This document shows positions 39,201 through 48,845 of a stretch of 64,000 bases of DNA, piece after piece; position 1 is the first letter of the stretch; each line of letters starts with the position of its first letter. The notes under the pieces were generated by a model that was not told the origin of the DNA, searched no databases, and saw only the letters and a list, made by a program, of their open reading frames with translations. The stretch is taken from the NCBI GenBank assembly GCA_947368535.1, contig CANBHY010000001.1, positions 1 to 64,000 on the forward strand. The letters run 5' to 3'. The translations under genes were made by a program, and so were the position numbers. The DNA is from an uncultured Clostridium sp. Its GTDB lineage: Bacteria; Bacillota; Clostridia; TANB77; CAG-508.

Positions 39201-39726
39201 ACGATAGTCTCGAATAATTGTTTTTTATTTTTTCTTTTATCTGTATGTTTAAGTTGTTAATTATATTGTTATTCTTTTTTACAATTTCTATTTTACTTAC
39301 TTTAAGATTTCCATATATATTATCTTTTTTCAAATAGTTTCTATAATTAAAGTTTCCTTCATTTTTATAGTAATTTGTATCTTCATATTCTCCAATTAGT
39401 TTTACTATGTCTCCTTTATTTAATTGTATATTGCTATTAAATTTTATGTTTAATTTTGTATTTGTTATGTTTTCACTACTATAGTTTTTTACTAATTTTC
39501 CAGTAAAGCTTTTGGAGTACTCACTTTCTTTTATGTTGCTTTTAACTTTTACTATAGCTTCTATTTTGTTTGTGTCTTTATATTTATTATTAAAATTGTT
39601 TTCTTTATTTTTAATATTTAAATATCCTATTGTTACAACTATTATCATAAGTATTATTGCTTCTCTTCTAAATAATTTTTTAGTTTTTTGATATTTTATT
39701 ATTAGTATATATATGCTTGTAATCAT
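39201..39726 (-). pseudogene. comEC: comEC 5' fragment
   Basis: The N-terminal part of ComEC: membrane helices, then the DUF4131 region (KIEAIVKVKSNIKESEYSKS, NKGDIVKLIGEYEDTNYYKN, GNFNYRNYLKKDNIYGNLKV) ending at YSRLS, where the IS begins. ATG 39726 lacks a good ribosome site and directly follows a terminator, so expression is doubtful. The downstream half is at 36575-37737. Confidence 0.8.
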
Positions 39727-39736
39727 GCATAAAAAA

Positions 39737-39763
39737 AGGGCTATATTTTTACAATATAGCCCT
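39737..39763 (-). terminator. Terminator after the SH3/NlpC hydrolase gene
   Basis: Perfect 11-base arms AGGGCTATATT/AATATAGCCCT at 39737-39747 and 39753-39763, followed on the minus strand by seven T residues. It separates the hydrolase gene from the comEC fragment. Confidence 0.9.
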
Positions 39764-39830
39764 AATATAATTCCTAATATATATACTAAATTTGTTAGTA
39801 TTATTATATTAATTTTCCACCTCTATTTAA

Positions 39831-41150
39831 TTAAAATCTTCTTGCACTTTGATATTGATTTGCCCAATATCCATAATTTATAGAATCATAAACAACCCCT
39901 GTACTTGGATTGCTTGCATGTATGAATTGACCGTTTCCTACATATATTCCTACGTGGCTTGTTCCTCTAAATACAATCAAGTCTCCTGCTTGAAGTTCAG
40001 ATTTAGATACTGCTATTCCTTGAGTTGCTTGTGCGTATGTTGTTCTTCCAAGTTGTATTCCTGCTTGTGCATAGCAATAGCTTGTAAATCCTGAGCAGTC
40101 AAATCCTTCTGGTGATGAACCTCCATATACATAGCTACATCCTATATAATTTTGAGCTATTGATGCAGCTGATACTGCGCTGGCTGATGCAGGTGCTGTT
40201 TGAGTGCTTGGTGTTACTTCTGCTTGTGCTGCTCTTGATGATGCATTTCTTGATGATACATCTTCTGTTACTGCTGGTGGCTCTCCTTTTGTTACTAATC
40301 TTTTTGCAACATATCCTTCTTGACCATTGAATGTTACTTTATACCAATCATTTTCTTCTGCAATAATTGTTATTTTAGTTCTAGGTGTTAATCTTCCTAT
40401 TGCTTCCGTTTCTGTACTTGGTCCTTGACGTAAATTTACTCCTGTATTTGATGATATATATGCAGCTTCATTCAAGGCTTGTGGTTCTTCTGTTGTTGGC
40501 TGTTCGTCTACTGGTTCCGTAGATGTTTGGCTTACATCTTTCATTAATAATGTTTTTGGTATCCAAGCTTCTTTGCTATTTGATTCGACTTTTGCCCAAT
40601 TTGCTAATGTTGTAACTATCTTTACTTGTTCATTTTGTTTTAACTCAGCTATTTTTACAGATGTATAATTTGGTAGCAAATATGCTGAAGTATCTTTGTT
40701 TAAAGTATCTCCTAGTTCTGTTATTACTGGATTAGGATTGCTTACTTCTTTTGGTTCTTCTGGAGTAGGTTCTACTGAAGGTTCTGGTGTAACAACTGGT
40801 GTTTCTACAGGTTGTTCTGATACTACAGGTTCTTCTGATGTAATAGGCTCTTCAACTGTTGGTGATGTAGATGGTACTATTTGTTCAGAAGTTTGTATGT
40901 AATCTTTATATGCGTAGCCTTCTATGCCTTTATATTTTACTTTATACCAACCTTCTTCTTCTCCTAAAATTTCTATAGAATCTCCCATATCTCCCATTCC
41001 TACTATTTTAGAATCTGTTGTTGGTTTAATTCTTATTCTTAATGTTTCTGTTGTTATTTTTCCTGTAACTGCAAATGTTGTATATGTTAATCCTGTTATT
41101 ATAGCTAGTATTATCGCTAATACTAATGCTATCTTATGTATCTTTTTCAT
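39831..41150 (-). CDS. Secreted SH3-domain/NlpC-P60 endopeptidase
   Basis: A 439-residue cell-wall hydrolase. Signal peptide at residues 1-28, then three bacterial SH3 repeats (TLRIRIKPTTDSKIVGMGDM; a diverged middle one; VNLRQGPSTETEAIGRL), Pro/Thr/Glu linkers, and a C-terminal NlpC/P60 domain. The catalytic Cys is in PEGFDCSGFTSYCY and His in HVGIYVGNGQFIHA. It cleaves peptide stems of peptidoglycan. Chromosomal, with its own terminator. No in-frame CGG. Confidence 0.95.
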   Translation of the reverse strand: MKKIHKIALVLAIILAIITGLTYTTFAVTGKITTETLRIRIKPTTDSKIVGMGDMGDSIEILGEEEGWYKVKYKGIEGYAYKDYIQTSEQIVPSTSPTVEEPITSEEPVVSEQPVETPVVTPEPSVEPTPEEPKEVSNPNPVITELGDTLNKDTSAYLLPNYTSVKIAELKQNEQVKIVTTLANWAKVESNSKEAWIPKTLLMKDVSQTSTEPVDEQPTTEEPQALNEAAYISSNTGVNLRQGPSTETEAIGRLTPRTKITIIAEENDWYKVTFNGQEGYVAKRLVTKGEPPAVTEDVSSRNASSRAAQAEVTPSTQTAPASASAVSAASIAQNYIGCSYVYGGSSPEGFDCSGFTSYCYAQAGIQLGRTTYAQATQGIAVSKSELQAGDLIVFRGTSHVGIYVGNGQFIHASNPSTGVVYDSINYGYWANQYQSARRF

Positions 41151-41223
41151 TTAAAAAAAGTCCTCTTTCTTTTTTAGAATTCTTGTATAGTATATATTCT
41201 TTGTAATATGTTGTCAATAAAAT

Positions 41224-41253
41224 AGGCGTAAATGTAATATTACATTTACGCCT
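41224..41253 (-). terminator. Terminator after aspS
   Basis: A perfect 30-base palindrome (arms AGGCGTAAATGTAAT) followed on the minus strand by TATTTTATTG. It lies 50 bases downstream of the aspS stop. Confidence 0.7.
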
Positions 41254-41303
41254 GCTTGACTTTCAGCTGTTACAATACTGTAATCTCTAGCTAAAGCTTG
41301 TTT

Positions 41304-43073
41304 TTATTCTTTTTCTAAATCTAATTTAATATGTACATCTTTTAATTGTTCTTCTGATACTGTAGAAGGTGCCTTCATTAACAAATCTCTTGCCTTTTTA
41401 TTTTTAGGAAAAGCTATTACTTCTCTGATATTATCTTCACTTGCAAGTAGCATTACTATTCTATCTACTCCTGGTGCTGCTCCTGCATGTGGTGGTGTTC
41501 CGTAAGAAAATGCATTATATAATGCTCCAAATTTTTGCTTTACATCTGATTCTTTGTATCCTGCAATTTCAAATGCTTTTATCATAATCTCTTGATCATG
41601 GTTTCTAACAGCTCCTGAACAAATCTCATATCCATTACATACTAAGTCATATTGATATGCGTATATATCTAATGGATCTTTATTCTCTAATGATTCTATT
41701 CCACCTTGTGGCATTGAAAATGGATTATGATTGAAATCTATTGTTCCTTCGTCAGATAGTTCGTACATAGGGAAATCTACTATCCAACAGAATTTGTATA
41801 TGTCTTTTTCTATTAGTTCTAATCTTTTTCCTAGTTCTATTCTAACTCCACCAGCAATTTTCTGTGCTTTTTCAAGTTCATCAGCTATAAAGAATATTGC
41901 ATCATTTTTATTTACTTCTGCAATTTTAAATAATTCTGCTTTATTTTCTGGTGTTATAAATTTAGATATTCCACCTGTTAATTCTTCTGATTCATCTACT
42001 TTAACCCATGCTAATCCTTTTGCTTCTAATTCATTTACAGCATATTCAGACATCTGGTCAAAGAATTTTCTAGGTTGCTCACTCATATTATGTGTTACTA
42101 TTGCTTTTATAGTCTTTCCTTTAAATGCATTAAATTCTGTATTTTCAAATCCATTAGTAACATCAACTATTACTAATGGATTTCTTAAATCTGGTTTATC
42201 TGAACCGTATTTTTCCATTGCTTCTTTATATGGAATACGTACAAATGGTGCTTCTGTTATTTTCCAGCTACTATTTTGTTTAAATACATTTGGTATTACT
42301 TGTTCTGCTACTGCAAATACATCTTCTTGTGTTGCAAAGCTCATTTCAAAATCTAATTGATAGAATTCCCCTGGTGATCTATCTGCTCTTGGGTCTTCAT
42401 CTCTAAAGCATGGAGCTATTTGATAATATTTATTAAATCCTGATACCATTAACAATTGTTTAAATTGTTGTGGGGCTTGTGGTAATGCATAAAATTCTCC
42501 TGGATGTAATCTACTTGGAACTAGAAAATCTCTAGCTCCTTCTGGAGAAGAGTTTGCTAAAATAGGTGTTTGAATTTCTGTAAAACCTAATTTATCCATC
42601 TCATCTCTCATTGATTTTAATATTTTTGATCTTAATAATATATTTTTATGTATTTTATTATTTCTTAAATCAAGAAAACGATATTCTAATCTTAAATCTT
42701 CTCTAACATCTTGAGCTTCTTTTTGATTTATTTCAAATGGTAATGTTGCTCTGCATTTTCCTAAGATTCTAATTTCTTTTGCAATTATTTCTATGTCTCC
42801 TGTAGGAATTTCATCATTTTTACTACTTCTTTCAGACACTGTTCCTGTAACTGAAATTGTACATTCTGTTTTTATATCAGCTAATTTTTCGTTTAACTCT
42901 CTACTATCTGAAATGATTATTTGTGTTATTCCAAATTCATCTCTCAAATCAATAAATGTCATTTTGCCTAAATTTCTAATTTTTTGTACCCAACCTGCTA
43001 GGCGTACTTCTTTTCCACTATCCTCTAATCTTAATTCGTTGCAATTATGTGTTCTATATTCGTTTTCTCTCAT
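41304..43073 (-). CDS. aspS: Aspartyl-tRNA synthetase
   Basis: A 589-residue class II synthetase of full bacterial length. Seen: N-terminal OB-fold (VRLAGWVQKIRNLGKMTFID), motif 2 (FRDEDPRADRSPGEFYQLDF), the bacterial GAD insert, and motif 3 (GAAPGVDRIVML). It charges tRNA-Asp in the cytoplasm. As a large housekeeping gene with no in-frame CGG, it supports the idea that CGG is not used as arginine here. Confidence 0.98.
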   Translation of the reverse strand: MRENEYRTHNCNELRLEDSGKEVRLAGWVQKIRNLGKMTFIDLRDEFGITQIIISDSRELNEKLADIKTECTISVTGTVSERSSKNDEIPTGDIEIIAKEIRILGKCRATLPFEINQKEAQDVREDLRLEYRFLDLRNNKIHKNILLRSKILKSMRDEMDKLGFTEIQTPILANSSPEGARDFLVPSRLHPGEFYALPQAPQQFKQLLMVSGFNKYYQIAPCFRDEDPRADRSPGEFYQLDFEMSFATQEDVFAVAEQVIPNVFKQNSSWKITEAPFVRIPYKEAMEKYGSDKPDLRNPLVIVDVTNGFENTEFNAFKGKTIKAIVTHNMSEQPRKFFDQMSEYAVNELEAKGLAWVKVDESEELTGGISKFITPENKAELFKIAEVNKNDAIFFIADELEKAQKIAGGVRIELGKRLELIEKDIYKFCWIVDFPMYELSDEGTIDFNHNPFSMPQGGIESLENKDPLDIYAYQYDLVCNGYEICSGAVRNHDQEIMIKAFEIAGYKESDVKQKFGALYNAFSYGTPPHAGAAPGVDRIVMLLASEDNIREVIAFPKNKKARDLLMKAPSTVSEEQLKDVHIKLDLEKE

Positions 43074-43170
43074 AAAAATTCCTCTTTTCTTCCTTGTGTT
43101 TTATGCTAAAAAATTATATCTCTTTTTTCTTATTTTTTCAATAGTTTCAGTTAGTTTTGATTATTAATTT

Positions 43171-45723
43171 TTATATTGCTATTCCATCGTCTTCTGGTCT
43201 TTTTCCCTCGCTTCTTAAAAATAGTTTCTTATTATTTATTCCATTTTTCATATCTATTATGTCTGCTCTCTTAACTCCTGTTTTTGAAGCAATCCAGTTT
43301 ATATCTTCTTCTCCATTTTCTATATGTCTTAAAGCCTCTTCCTTTTTTAATAAATAGTGTATATCTTTTTGCAAAATTCTTAATACTTCTTTTTCTTCTT
43401 TAGATATTCCTGAATTACTCATATTTTCTGATATAAAACTCCTTGCAAACTGATACTTATTCATACCTATACATATTCTTGTAAATGTAATTATTTCGTT
43501 ATAATCACATACAATAAATTCCATACATCCTGCCAAAAATAATAAATCGTTATCTGAAAATACTGTTCTTTTGTTTTCCGCTTTTACAAATTTTTCTTCA
43601 CATAGTCTAATATATTTTTTTACTGTTTCTACATTTTTTTCATTATATTTGTAATCTTCTAGTATCTTCATCACTTTACATTGTAGTTTCTTAAACTCTT
43701 GATCTTCTTTTTTCTGTATTTTTCTTGCTCTTTTTGCTTGTCTTTCTTTTTCAGCTTCTTCTTCCTTTTCTATTTTATATCTTTCGAATAATTGGCTTAT
43801 TTCTTCTTTAGAAATTTTTAATATTCCTAAAATTTCTGCAGTATTTTTTCCTTCTTGTTTTAATACTTTATATCTTTCATATAACATATTTTCTTCAGAT
43901 AATTCATTTTTTTCTGTAAGTGCTTTTATAGTTATTCTTAATAATGCAGTAGGTATTTCCATTTGTGTTGATATTTCTCTTTCTGATAAATCTTTAGATA
44001 ATAGCTGTTTTAATTCTTTTATTTCTTCTTCATTTAGTCTTTCTCTTATATGTACTAGTGTTTCATGATGTTTTTCATATTTTACGTTTTCAAAAGTTTT
44101 TTTGTTTACTCCCAATATTCCTTGTAAAAACATGGTAAAATGCATAACTCCGCCATATTCTTCATATAAATCTTCTATAGCTCGTGCAGACATTAATTTG
44201 GGTTCATATAGATTTTCTAATCTTTTAATTCTTTCTTTTAGTTCTTCTAATTCGGATAATGGTATTTCATAATTTAATAATACTTGTGCTTTTTTAAATT
44301 TAGCATCTTTTTTATCTTTATTTTCTTCATAATCTCTTTGTATTACTTTGAATCCTTGTTGATTCATTAATAAAACGTCAACTGCAAACATCTCTATTGA
44401 CATTATTCCCCCATGTAGTGCGTGTAATCTTTCCACTTGCTGATATTCTATTTCATCTTTTATACGAAATTTATTTTCTAATATTATCCTTTTTCTAATT
44501 TCTGCGATCTCTGTTTTACTTGGTAATTTTGCGTTTAATAAAATACGTGCTCTACCATTTCTATTTTTTACTTCTCTAAAATTTGATTTACTTATATCTA
44601 AAATTTCTCCTGCAAATACTACTTCTGGCATATTAGGCGCATATTTTTGATGCCAATTTGTAAACATCTCATAATCTATCATATCATCATAATGTAAATT
44701 CAACTCTCTAATTATTTTATTTCTTAAATTTTCATAATTTGTTACTCTCGTATTTAATATTGCTACTTTATCGTTTTCTCCTTCAGGTCTATAATTCTCA
44801 TTTATTATGTCTAAAACTTCTACTGCAAAGTACCTTTCTGTAAACTCTGGTCCATATTTTTTATGGAATTCATGAATTTTAGAATATTCTAAAAATTGTC
44901 CTCCTTCTAATTTATGTATTAGTGCTATTTTTTCTCTAAGTGACATTATATATTCTTTTGGTACTTCAACATTTTGCAATATGACTGTGCTGAACTTTTT
45001 AGGACTTTTCATTCTATTTAATGATCTAGCCCCTATATCTAAAACTTCTTGTGCGAAAACAACTTCAGGCATATCTGTTCCATATCTTTCATATAGCTCG
45101 CTAAATTTTTCATAGTCGATACTTTGTAGTATTTGCATTCCTACTTCATAAACAATTCTGTTTCTAATATCCTTTATATATAATGGATTTAATACATACA
45201 TTGGTATTTCTTCTTGTGTACCATTAACGATTGCAAATTCACCTGGTTCAATTTCAAAATGAACTGGTATTTCTCTATCTGGATATCTTTTTAGATTCTT
45301 ACTTTTTAATGTTTTTTCCGGTATTCCTAATATTTCTTCTGAAAATAGTTTAAATGATAGTTTGTCACCAAATTTTTCGTATAATTCTAATGATTTATTG
45401 TAGCTAACTACATTTAGTCCATAACCGTCTATTAGATGTGCTCTTATTTCTTGGAATTCTTCATTTGAAACATATTCTCTCGCTAATATTGTTGTTTGTG
45501 AAGATTTTCCATTAACTAATGTAGCATGTTTTAGATCATCTATATCTAAAAAAGCATATGCAAAGTCTTTTTCTTCTAATCCTTCTCCATATTTATTATA
45601 TAATTCCTGAAATCTTTCATAGCTTATTCCATCTTTAATATGTAATTTTTCTTTTTTTATCATTTCGGTTCTTTTGGTTGATATTTCAGGTGTTCTAAAT
45701 TTACTTTGTAAAAATAATCTCAT
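43171..45723 (-). CDS. Large protein of unknown function with a repeated 80- to 90-residue unit
   Basis: An 850-residue cytoplasmic protein. Residues 1-560 hold at least six diverged copies of a unit with YE+F.ELY.KYG...M.E..FA.EVLDI followed by a basic turn and an IL...V segment: SYERFQELYNKYG, SYNKSLELYEKFG, DYEKFSELYERYG, EYSKIHEFHKKYG, DYEMFTNWHQKYA and EYQQVERLHALHG. The rest has helix-turn-helix-like segments (SEREISTQMEIPTALLRITI; KNTAEILGILKISKEEISQL) and a Lys/Glu coil. It may be a DNA-associated or scaffold protein of Clostridia; no function is known to me. No in-frame CGG. Confidence 0.75.
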   Translation of the reverse strand: MRLFLQSKFRTPEISTKRTEMIKKEKLHIKDGISYERFQELYNKYGEGLEEKDFAYAFLDIDDLKHATLVNGKSSQTTILAREYVSNEEFQEIRAHLIDGYGLNVVSYNKSLELYEKFGDKLSFKLFSEEILGIPEKTLKSKNLKRYPDREIPVHFEIEPGEFAIVNGTQEEIPMYVLNPLYIKDIRNRIVYEVGMQILQSIDYEKFSELYERYGTDMPEVVFAQEVLDIGARSLNRMKSPKKFSTVILQNVEVPKEYIMSLREKIALIHKLEGGQFLEYSKIHEFHKKYGPEFTERYFAVEVLDIINENYRPEGENDKVAILNTRVTNYENLRNKIIRELNLHYDDMIDYEMFTNWHQKYAPNMPEVVFAGEILDISKSNFREVKNRNGRARILLNAKLPSKTEIAEIRKRIILENKFRIKDEIEYQQVERLHALHGGIMSIEMFAVDVLLMNQQGFKVIQRDYEENKDKKDAKFKKAQVLLNYEIPLSELEELKERIKRLENLYEPKLMSARAIEDLYEEYGGVMHFTMFLQGILGVNKKTFENVKYEKHHETLVHIRERLNEEEIKELKQLLSKDLSEREISTQMEIPTALLRITIKALTEKNELSEENMLYERYKVLKQEGKNTAEILGILKISKEEISQLFERYKIEKEEEAEKERQAKRARKIQKKEDQEFKKLQCKVMKILEDYKYNEKNVETVKKYIRLCEEKFVKAENKRTVFSDNDLLFLAGCMEFIVCDYNEIITFTRICIGMNKYQFARSFISENMSNSGISKEEKEVLRILQKDIHYLLKKEEALRHIENGEEDINWIASKTGVKRADIIDMKNGINNKKLFLRSEGKRPEDDGIAI

Positions 45724-45871
45724 ATTTTCTCCTTTTATTTTTACTTATATATTTTATTTAAATCTTTAAATGTTTCTTTTTTAAAAAGTTCATAAGAACG
45801 CTAATTTTATTATAACATATTTTTGCTGTTATGGCAAATATTGGTACTTTCGCGTTCTTTTTAAAGCAAAA

Positions 45872-45903
45872 AAGATACTTAGAAAATCACTTCTAAGCAT
45901 CTT
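45872..45903 (-). terminator. Terminator after the GNAT gene
   Basis: Thirteen-base arms with one mismatch (45872-45884 and 45891-45903), followed on the minus strand by a run of T residues. It lies 22 bases past the acetyltransferase stop. Confidence 0.8.
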
Positions 45904-45924
45904 TCAAATGTTCTTTTGTTATTT

Positions 45925-46482
45925 TTATATATTTTTATTTCTAATATTATTGCATTCAAAGTTTTCTTTTAAAACTTCCATATATACTTTGTCATAGTAT
46001 TTTCCGTTCATATATACTGATTGATGTCTTCTTCCAAATTCTTTAAATCCACATTTTTCATAACATCTTATTGCTCTGTCATTATAGCTCATTACTTCTA
46101 ACATTATATTATTTAAGTTTACATACTGAAAAGCATATTCTAAGATTAATTTTATTGCTTCTGTTCCATATCCCTTATCGCGGTAATTTTTATCTCCAAT
46201 AAATACGCCTAATGTTCCAGTTCTATTTACAAAGTTTATTTTTTCTATTCCAACTGTTCCTATCATTTTGTCTTCATCTTTAGTAACTATAACCATTACA
46301 TGTTCTTCTTTACTATTACATAGATATTCTCTTTCACCTTGTAGTGTTAGTACATTTGCACTTCTTCCTGTATAATCTGTTACTTGAAAATCATTTAACC
46401 ATTCTGTAAATTTTTCTACATCATCTGAATTTCTTGGAGATAAATATATTCTATCTCCTTCTAGCTTTTTAAAATATTTCAT
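45925..46482 (-). CDS. GNAT acetyltransferase, RimJ/RimL type
   Basis: A 185-residue acetyltransferase of the GNAT fold. The acetyl-CoA motif A is at IGDKNYRDKGYGTEAIKLIL, and the C-terminal IRCYEKCGFKEFGRRHQSVY matches the RimJ/L-like subgroup. Substrate unknown; proteins, ribosomal N-termini or small molecules are possible. It lies 10 bases downstream of the DUF402 gene and is likely co-transcribed with it. Confidence 0.85.
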   Translation of the reverse strand: MKYFKKLEGDRIYLSPRNSDDVEKFTEWLNDFQVTDYTGRSANVLTLQGEREYLCNSKEEHVMVIVTKDEDKMIGTVGIEKINFVNRTGTLGVFIGDKNYRDKGYGTEAIKLILEYAFQYVNLNNIMLEVMSYNDRAIRCYEKCGFKEFGRRHQSVYMNGKYYDKVYMEVLKENFECNNIRNKNI

Positions 46483-46492
46483 ACTTACCTCT

Positions 46493-47038
46493 TTATTTCA
46501 TACTTACTATTTGTTTTAAATATTGTGTCGCTACTTTTTTTAAGTTTTCAAATCTTTCTGGATTATGATATCTATTTACTATTTTATCTGCTGTCCTTTT
46601 AGCTTGGTCATAATCTTTTTTCTTTATTTCATTAGTTTCTAATGCTTTTTTTAGTTCCTCTTCATCTAAGAAGATTACTTCATTTTCTTTTGTTATTACT
46701 ATATCTAAATATAAATCATATATGTATGGGATAATTGCCTTTGGTTTAGTTTTTTTAGCTATATCAAAATAAAATTCCAAAAATTCTGATTTTTCATTAA
46801 ATACTGCAATTATTGTAAATTTTTCTCCTTTTGGAAATAATGTTAGCCATTGGTATCCATCAGCCATTATTTTTTCTGTTCTATCATTTTCTCTAGGAAC
46901 TATCCATTCTTTATTTACTTTTATTATGCTTGTTAAGCATGCTGTTACGTATTCTGGATCTCCTTTTATTTTCATTTTTTTAAATTTCTTTTCATCTACA
47001 TCTTTATATCTTGAAAAGTTTGAATATTTTTTCTTCAT
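46493..47038 (-). CDS. DUF402-domain protein
   Basis: A 181-residue protein with the DUF402 pattern: DGYQWLTLFPKGEKFTIIAV, then FYFDIAKKTKPKAIIPYIYD and the acidic strand DLYLDIVITKENEVIFLDEE. Relatives such as Ntdp hydrolyse nucleoside di- or triphosphates; the metal-binding aspartates seem present. The N-terminal half of the usual fold is short. ATG 47038 follows GAGGGAAC. Upstream of the GNAT gene. Confidence 0.75.
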   Translation of the reverse strand: MKKKYSNFSRYKDVDEKKFKKMKIKGDPEYVTACLTSIIKVNKEWIVPRENDRTEKIMADGYQWLTLFPKGEKFTIIAVFNEKSEFLEFYFDIAKKTKPKAIIPYIYDLYLDIVITKENEVIFLDEEELKKALETNEIKKKDYDQAKRTADKIVNRYHNPERFENLKKVATQYLKQIVSMK

Positions 47039-47122
47039 ATGTTCCCTCTATAATTATTAATTTTTAGCTTTGCTATTCAAGCTGTTTTATTATTATATAC
47101 AAACATTATAAAAACTTCAATT

Positions 47123-48721
47123 TTATTTTATATCTTTTGCTGCTTTTATTAAATTTGTAAATAATGGGCATGGTCTATCTGGTCTTGATTGGAATTCTGG
47201 ATGAAACTGCACACCTATGAAATATGGATGTTCTTTTAGTTCTACTATTTCTACTAGTGTTCCATCTGGTGATGTCCCTGAACATATTAATCCTTTTTCT
47301 TCTAGTTTCTTTTTATATTCATTATTGTATTCAAATCTGTGTCTGTGTCTTTCTGATATTTCTTTTGATTTGTATACTTCTTCTGCTAATGTTCCTTCTT
47401 TTATAATGCATGGATATGCTCCTAATCTCATTGTTCCACCTTTTTTAGTAACTTTTTTTTGTGTTTCCATTATGTGTATTACATGATTTTTGCTTTCTTC
47501 ATCAAATTCAGCTGAATTTGCATCTTTTAAATTCAATACATTTCTTGCAAATTCTACTACTGCCATTTGCATTCCAAGGCATATTCCTAAAAATGGTTTT
47601 TTATTTTCCCTTGCATATTTTATTGCTTCTATCTTTCCTTCTATTCCTCTATTGCCAAAACCGCCTGGCACTAAAATTCCTTGATAGTCTTTTAATATTT
47701 TTTCAGCACTTTCTTTTGTTACTTTTTCTGAATCTATAAATCCAACCTTTACTTTTACTCCGTTTTCATAACCACCATGTCTTAAACTTTCTACTACTGA
47801 TAAATATGAATCTTCTAATTGCATATATTTTCCTACTAATGCTATTTTTACTTCTTCCTTACAGGTATTTATTTTTTTATTTAATTCTACCCAATTTTTG
47901 TTATCACCAGTTTCTTTATCTAGTTTTAATTTTTTACATACTGCTTTTGCCAATCCTTGTTCTTCTAGTAATAATGGCACTTCGTACAAACTATTAGCTG
48001 TTAGATTTTCTATTACATTTTCTGGTCTTACATTACAGAATAATGCTATCTTTTCTTTCATTCCTTGCTCGATGTGTTCATCTGCTCTTGCTACTAATAT
48101 ATCTGGTTTTATTCCAAATGATTGTAACTCTTTTACTGAGTGTTGTGTAGGTTTAGATTTTATTTCTTTTGAGCCTGATATGTATGGAAGTAGTGTTACA
48201 TGAATATAGCATACATCATCGGCGTCTTTTTCTATTCCGATTTGTCTTATTGCTTCTACTAATGCTAGTCCTTCCATATCTCCTATTGTTCCACCTAACT
48301 CTGTTATTACTATGTCTGCATCTGTGTTTTCAAAAGAATATATTTTTTCTTTAATTTCATTTGTTATATGAGGAATTACTTGAATTGTTCTACCTAAATA
48401 TGACCCTTTTCTTTCTTTTTCTATTACACTTGAATATATCTGTCCCATTGATACACTTGAGTTTTTTGTTAAACTTTCGTCTATAAATCTTTCATAATGT
48501 CCTAAGTCTAAATCTGTTTCTGCTCCGTCATTTGTTACAAATACTTCTCCATGTTCAGACGGACTCATTGTTCCTGGGTCTACATTTATATATGGATCAA
48601 ATTTTTGAATTGTTACTTTATATCCTCGGTTTTTTAATAATCTCCCTAATGATGCTGCTGTTATTCCTTTTCCTAGTCCTGATACTACTCCTCCAGTTAC
48701 AAATACATATTTAGTGTTCAT
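47123..48721 (-). CDS. pyrG: CTP synthase
   Basis: A 532-residue enzyme that converts UTP to CTP with glutamine. Seen: the synthase P-loop [20 protein letters not shown], the [11 protein letters not shown] region and the glutaminase domain with GICLGMQ (nucleophile Cys) and the terminal [11 protein letters not shown] 48721 is chosen for AAGGAGG; the upstream ATG at 48742 has none. A strong hairpin lies in the leader. No in-frame CGG. Confidence 0.97.
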   Translation of the reverse strand: MNTKYVFVTGGVVSGLGKGITAASLGRLLKNRGYKVTIQKFDPYINVDPGTMSPSEHGEVFVTNDGAETDLDLGHYERFIDESLTKNSSVSMGQIYSSVIEKERKGSYLGRTIQVIPHITNEIKEKIYSFENTDADIVITELGGTIGDMEGLALVEAIRQIGIEKDADDVCYIHVTLLPYISGSKEIKSKPTQHSVKELQSFGIKPDILVARADEHIEQGMKEKIALFCNVRPENVIENLTANSLYEVPLLLEEQGLAKAVCKKLKLDKETGDNKNWVELNKKINTCKEEVKIALVGKYMQLEDSYLSVVESLRHGGYENGVKVKVGFIDSEKVTKESAEKILKDYQGILVPGGFGNRGIEGKIEAIKYARENKKPFLGICLGMQMAVVEFARNVLNLKDANSAEFDEESKNHVIHIMETQKKVTKKGGTMRLGAYPCIIKEGTLAEEVYKSKEISERHRHRFEYNNEYKKKLEEKGLICSGTSPDGTLVEIVELKEHPYFIGVQFHPEFQSRPDRPCPLFTNLIKAAKDIK

Positions 48722-48742
48722 TTTTTCCTCCTTAAAAAACAA

Positions 48743-48782
48743 AAAACAGATTAAAAAAAAGGTTTTTTTTTTAATCTGTTTT
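48743..48782 (-). terminator. Hairpin in the pyrG leader (terminator or attenuator)
   Basis: Eighteen-base arms (AAAACAGATT plus an A-run, and complement) at 48743-48760 and 48765-48782, followed on the minus strand by TTGTTTTTT, 22 bases before the pyrG ATG. It may terminate rlmB or act as the CTP-dependent attenuator known for pyrG in Gram-positives. The stem is mostly A-T. Confidence 0.65.
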
Positions 48783-48845
48783 GCGACTTCAAAAAATTAT
48801 GTTCTTATTTTATCATTTTGTTTTTTATATTGCAAGCATATTTTT

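Noticed and set aside
37730-39208. Target-site duplication of the IS256 element
   Set aside because: The eight-base flanks match at only five positions, so they cannot be called a duplication.
47224-48714. Leu/Phe-rich plus-strand ORFs opposite pyrG, lepA, addA and others
   Set aside because: Antisense reading of AT-rich genes always gives such strings. None has a ribosome site or recognised domain.
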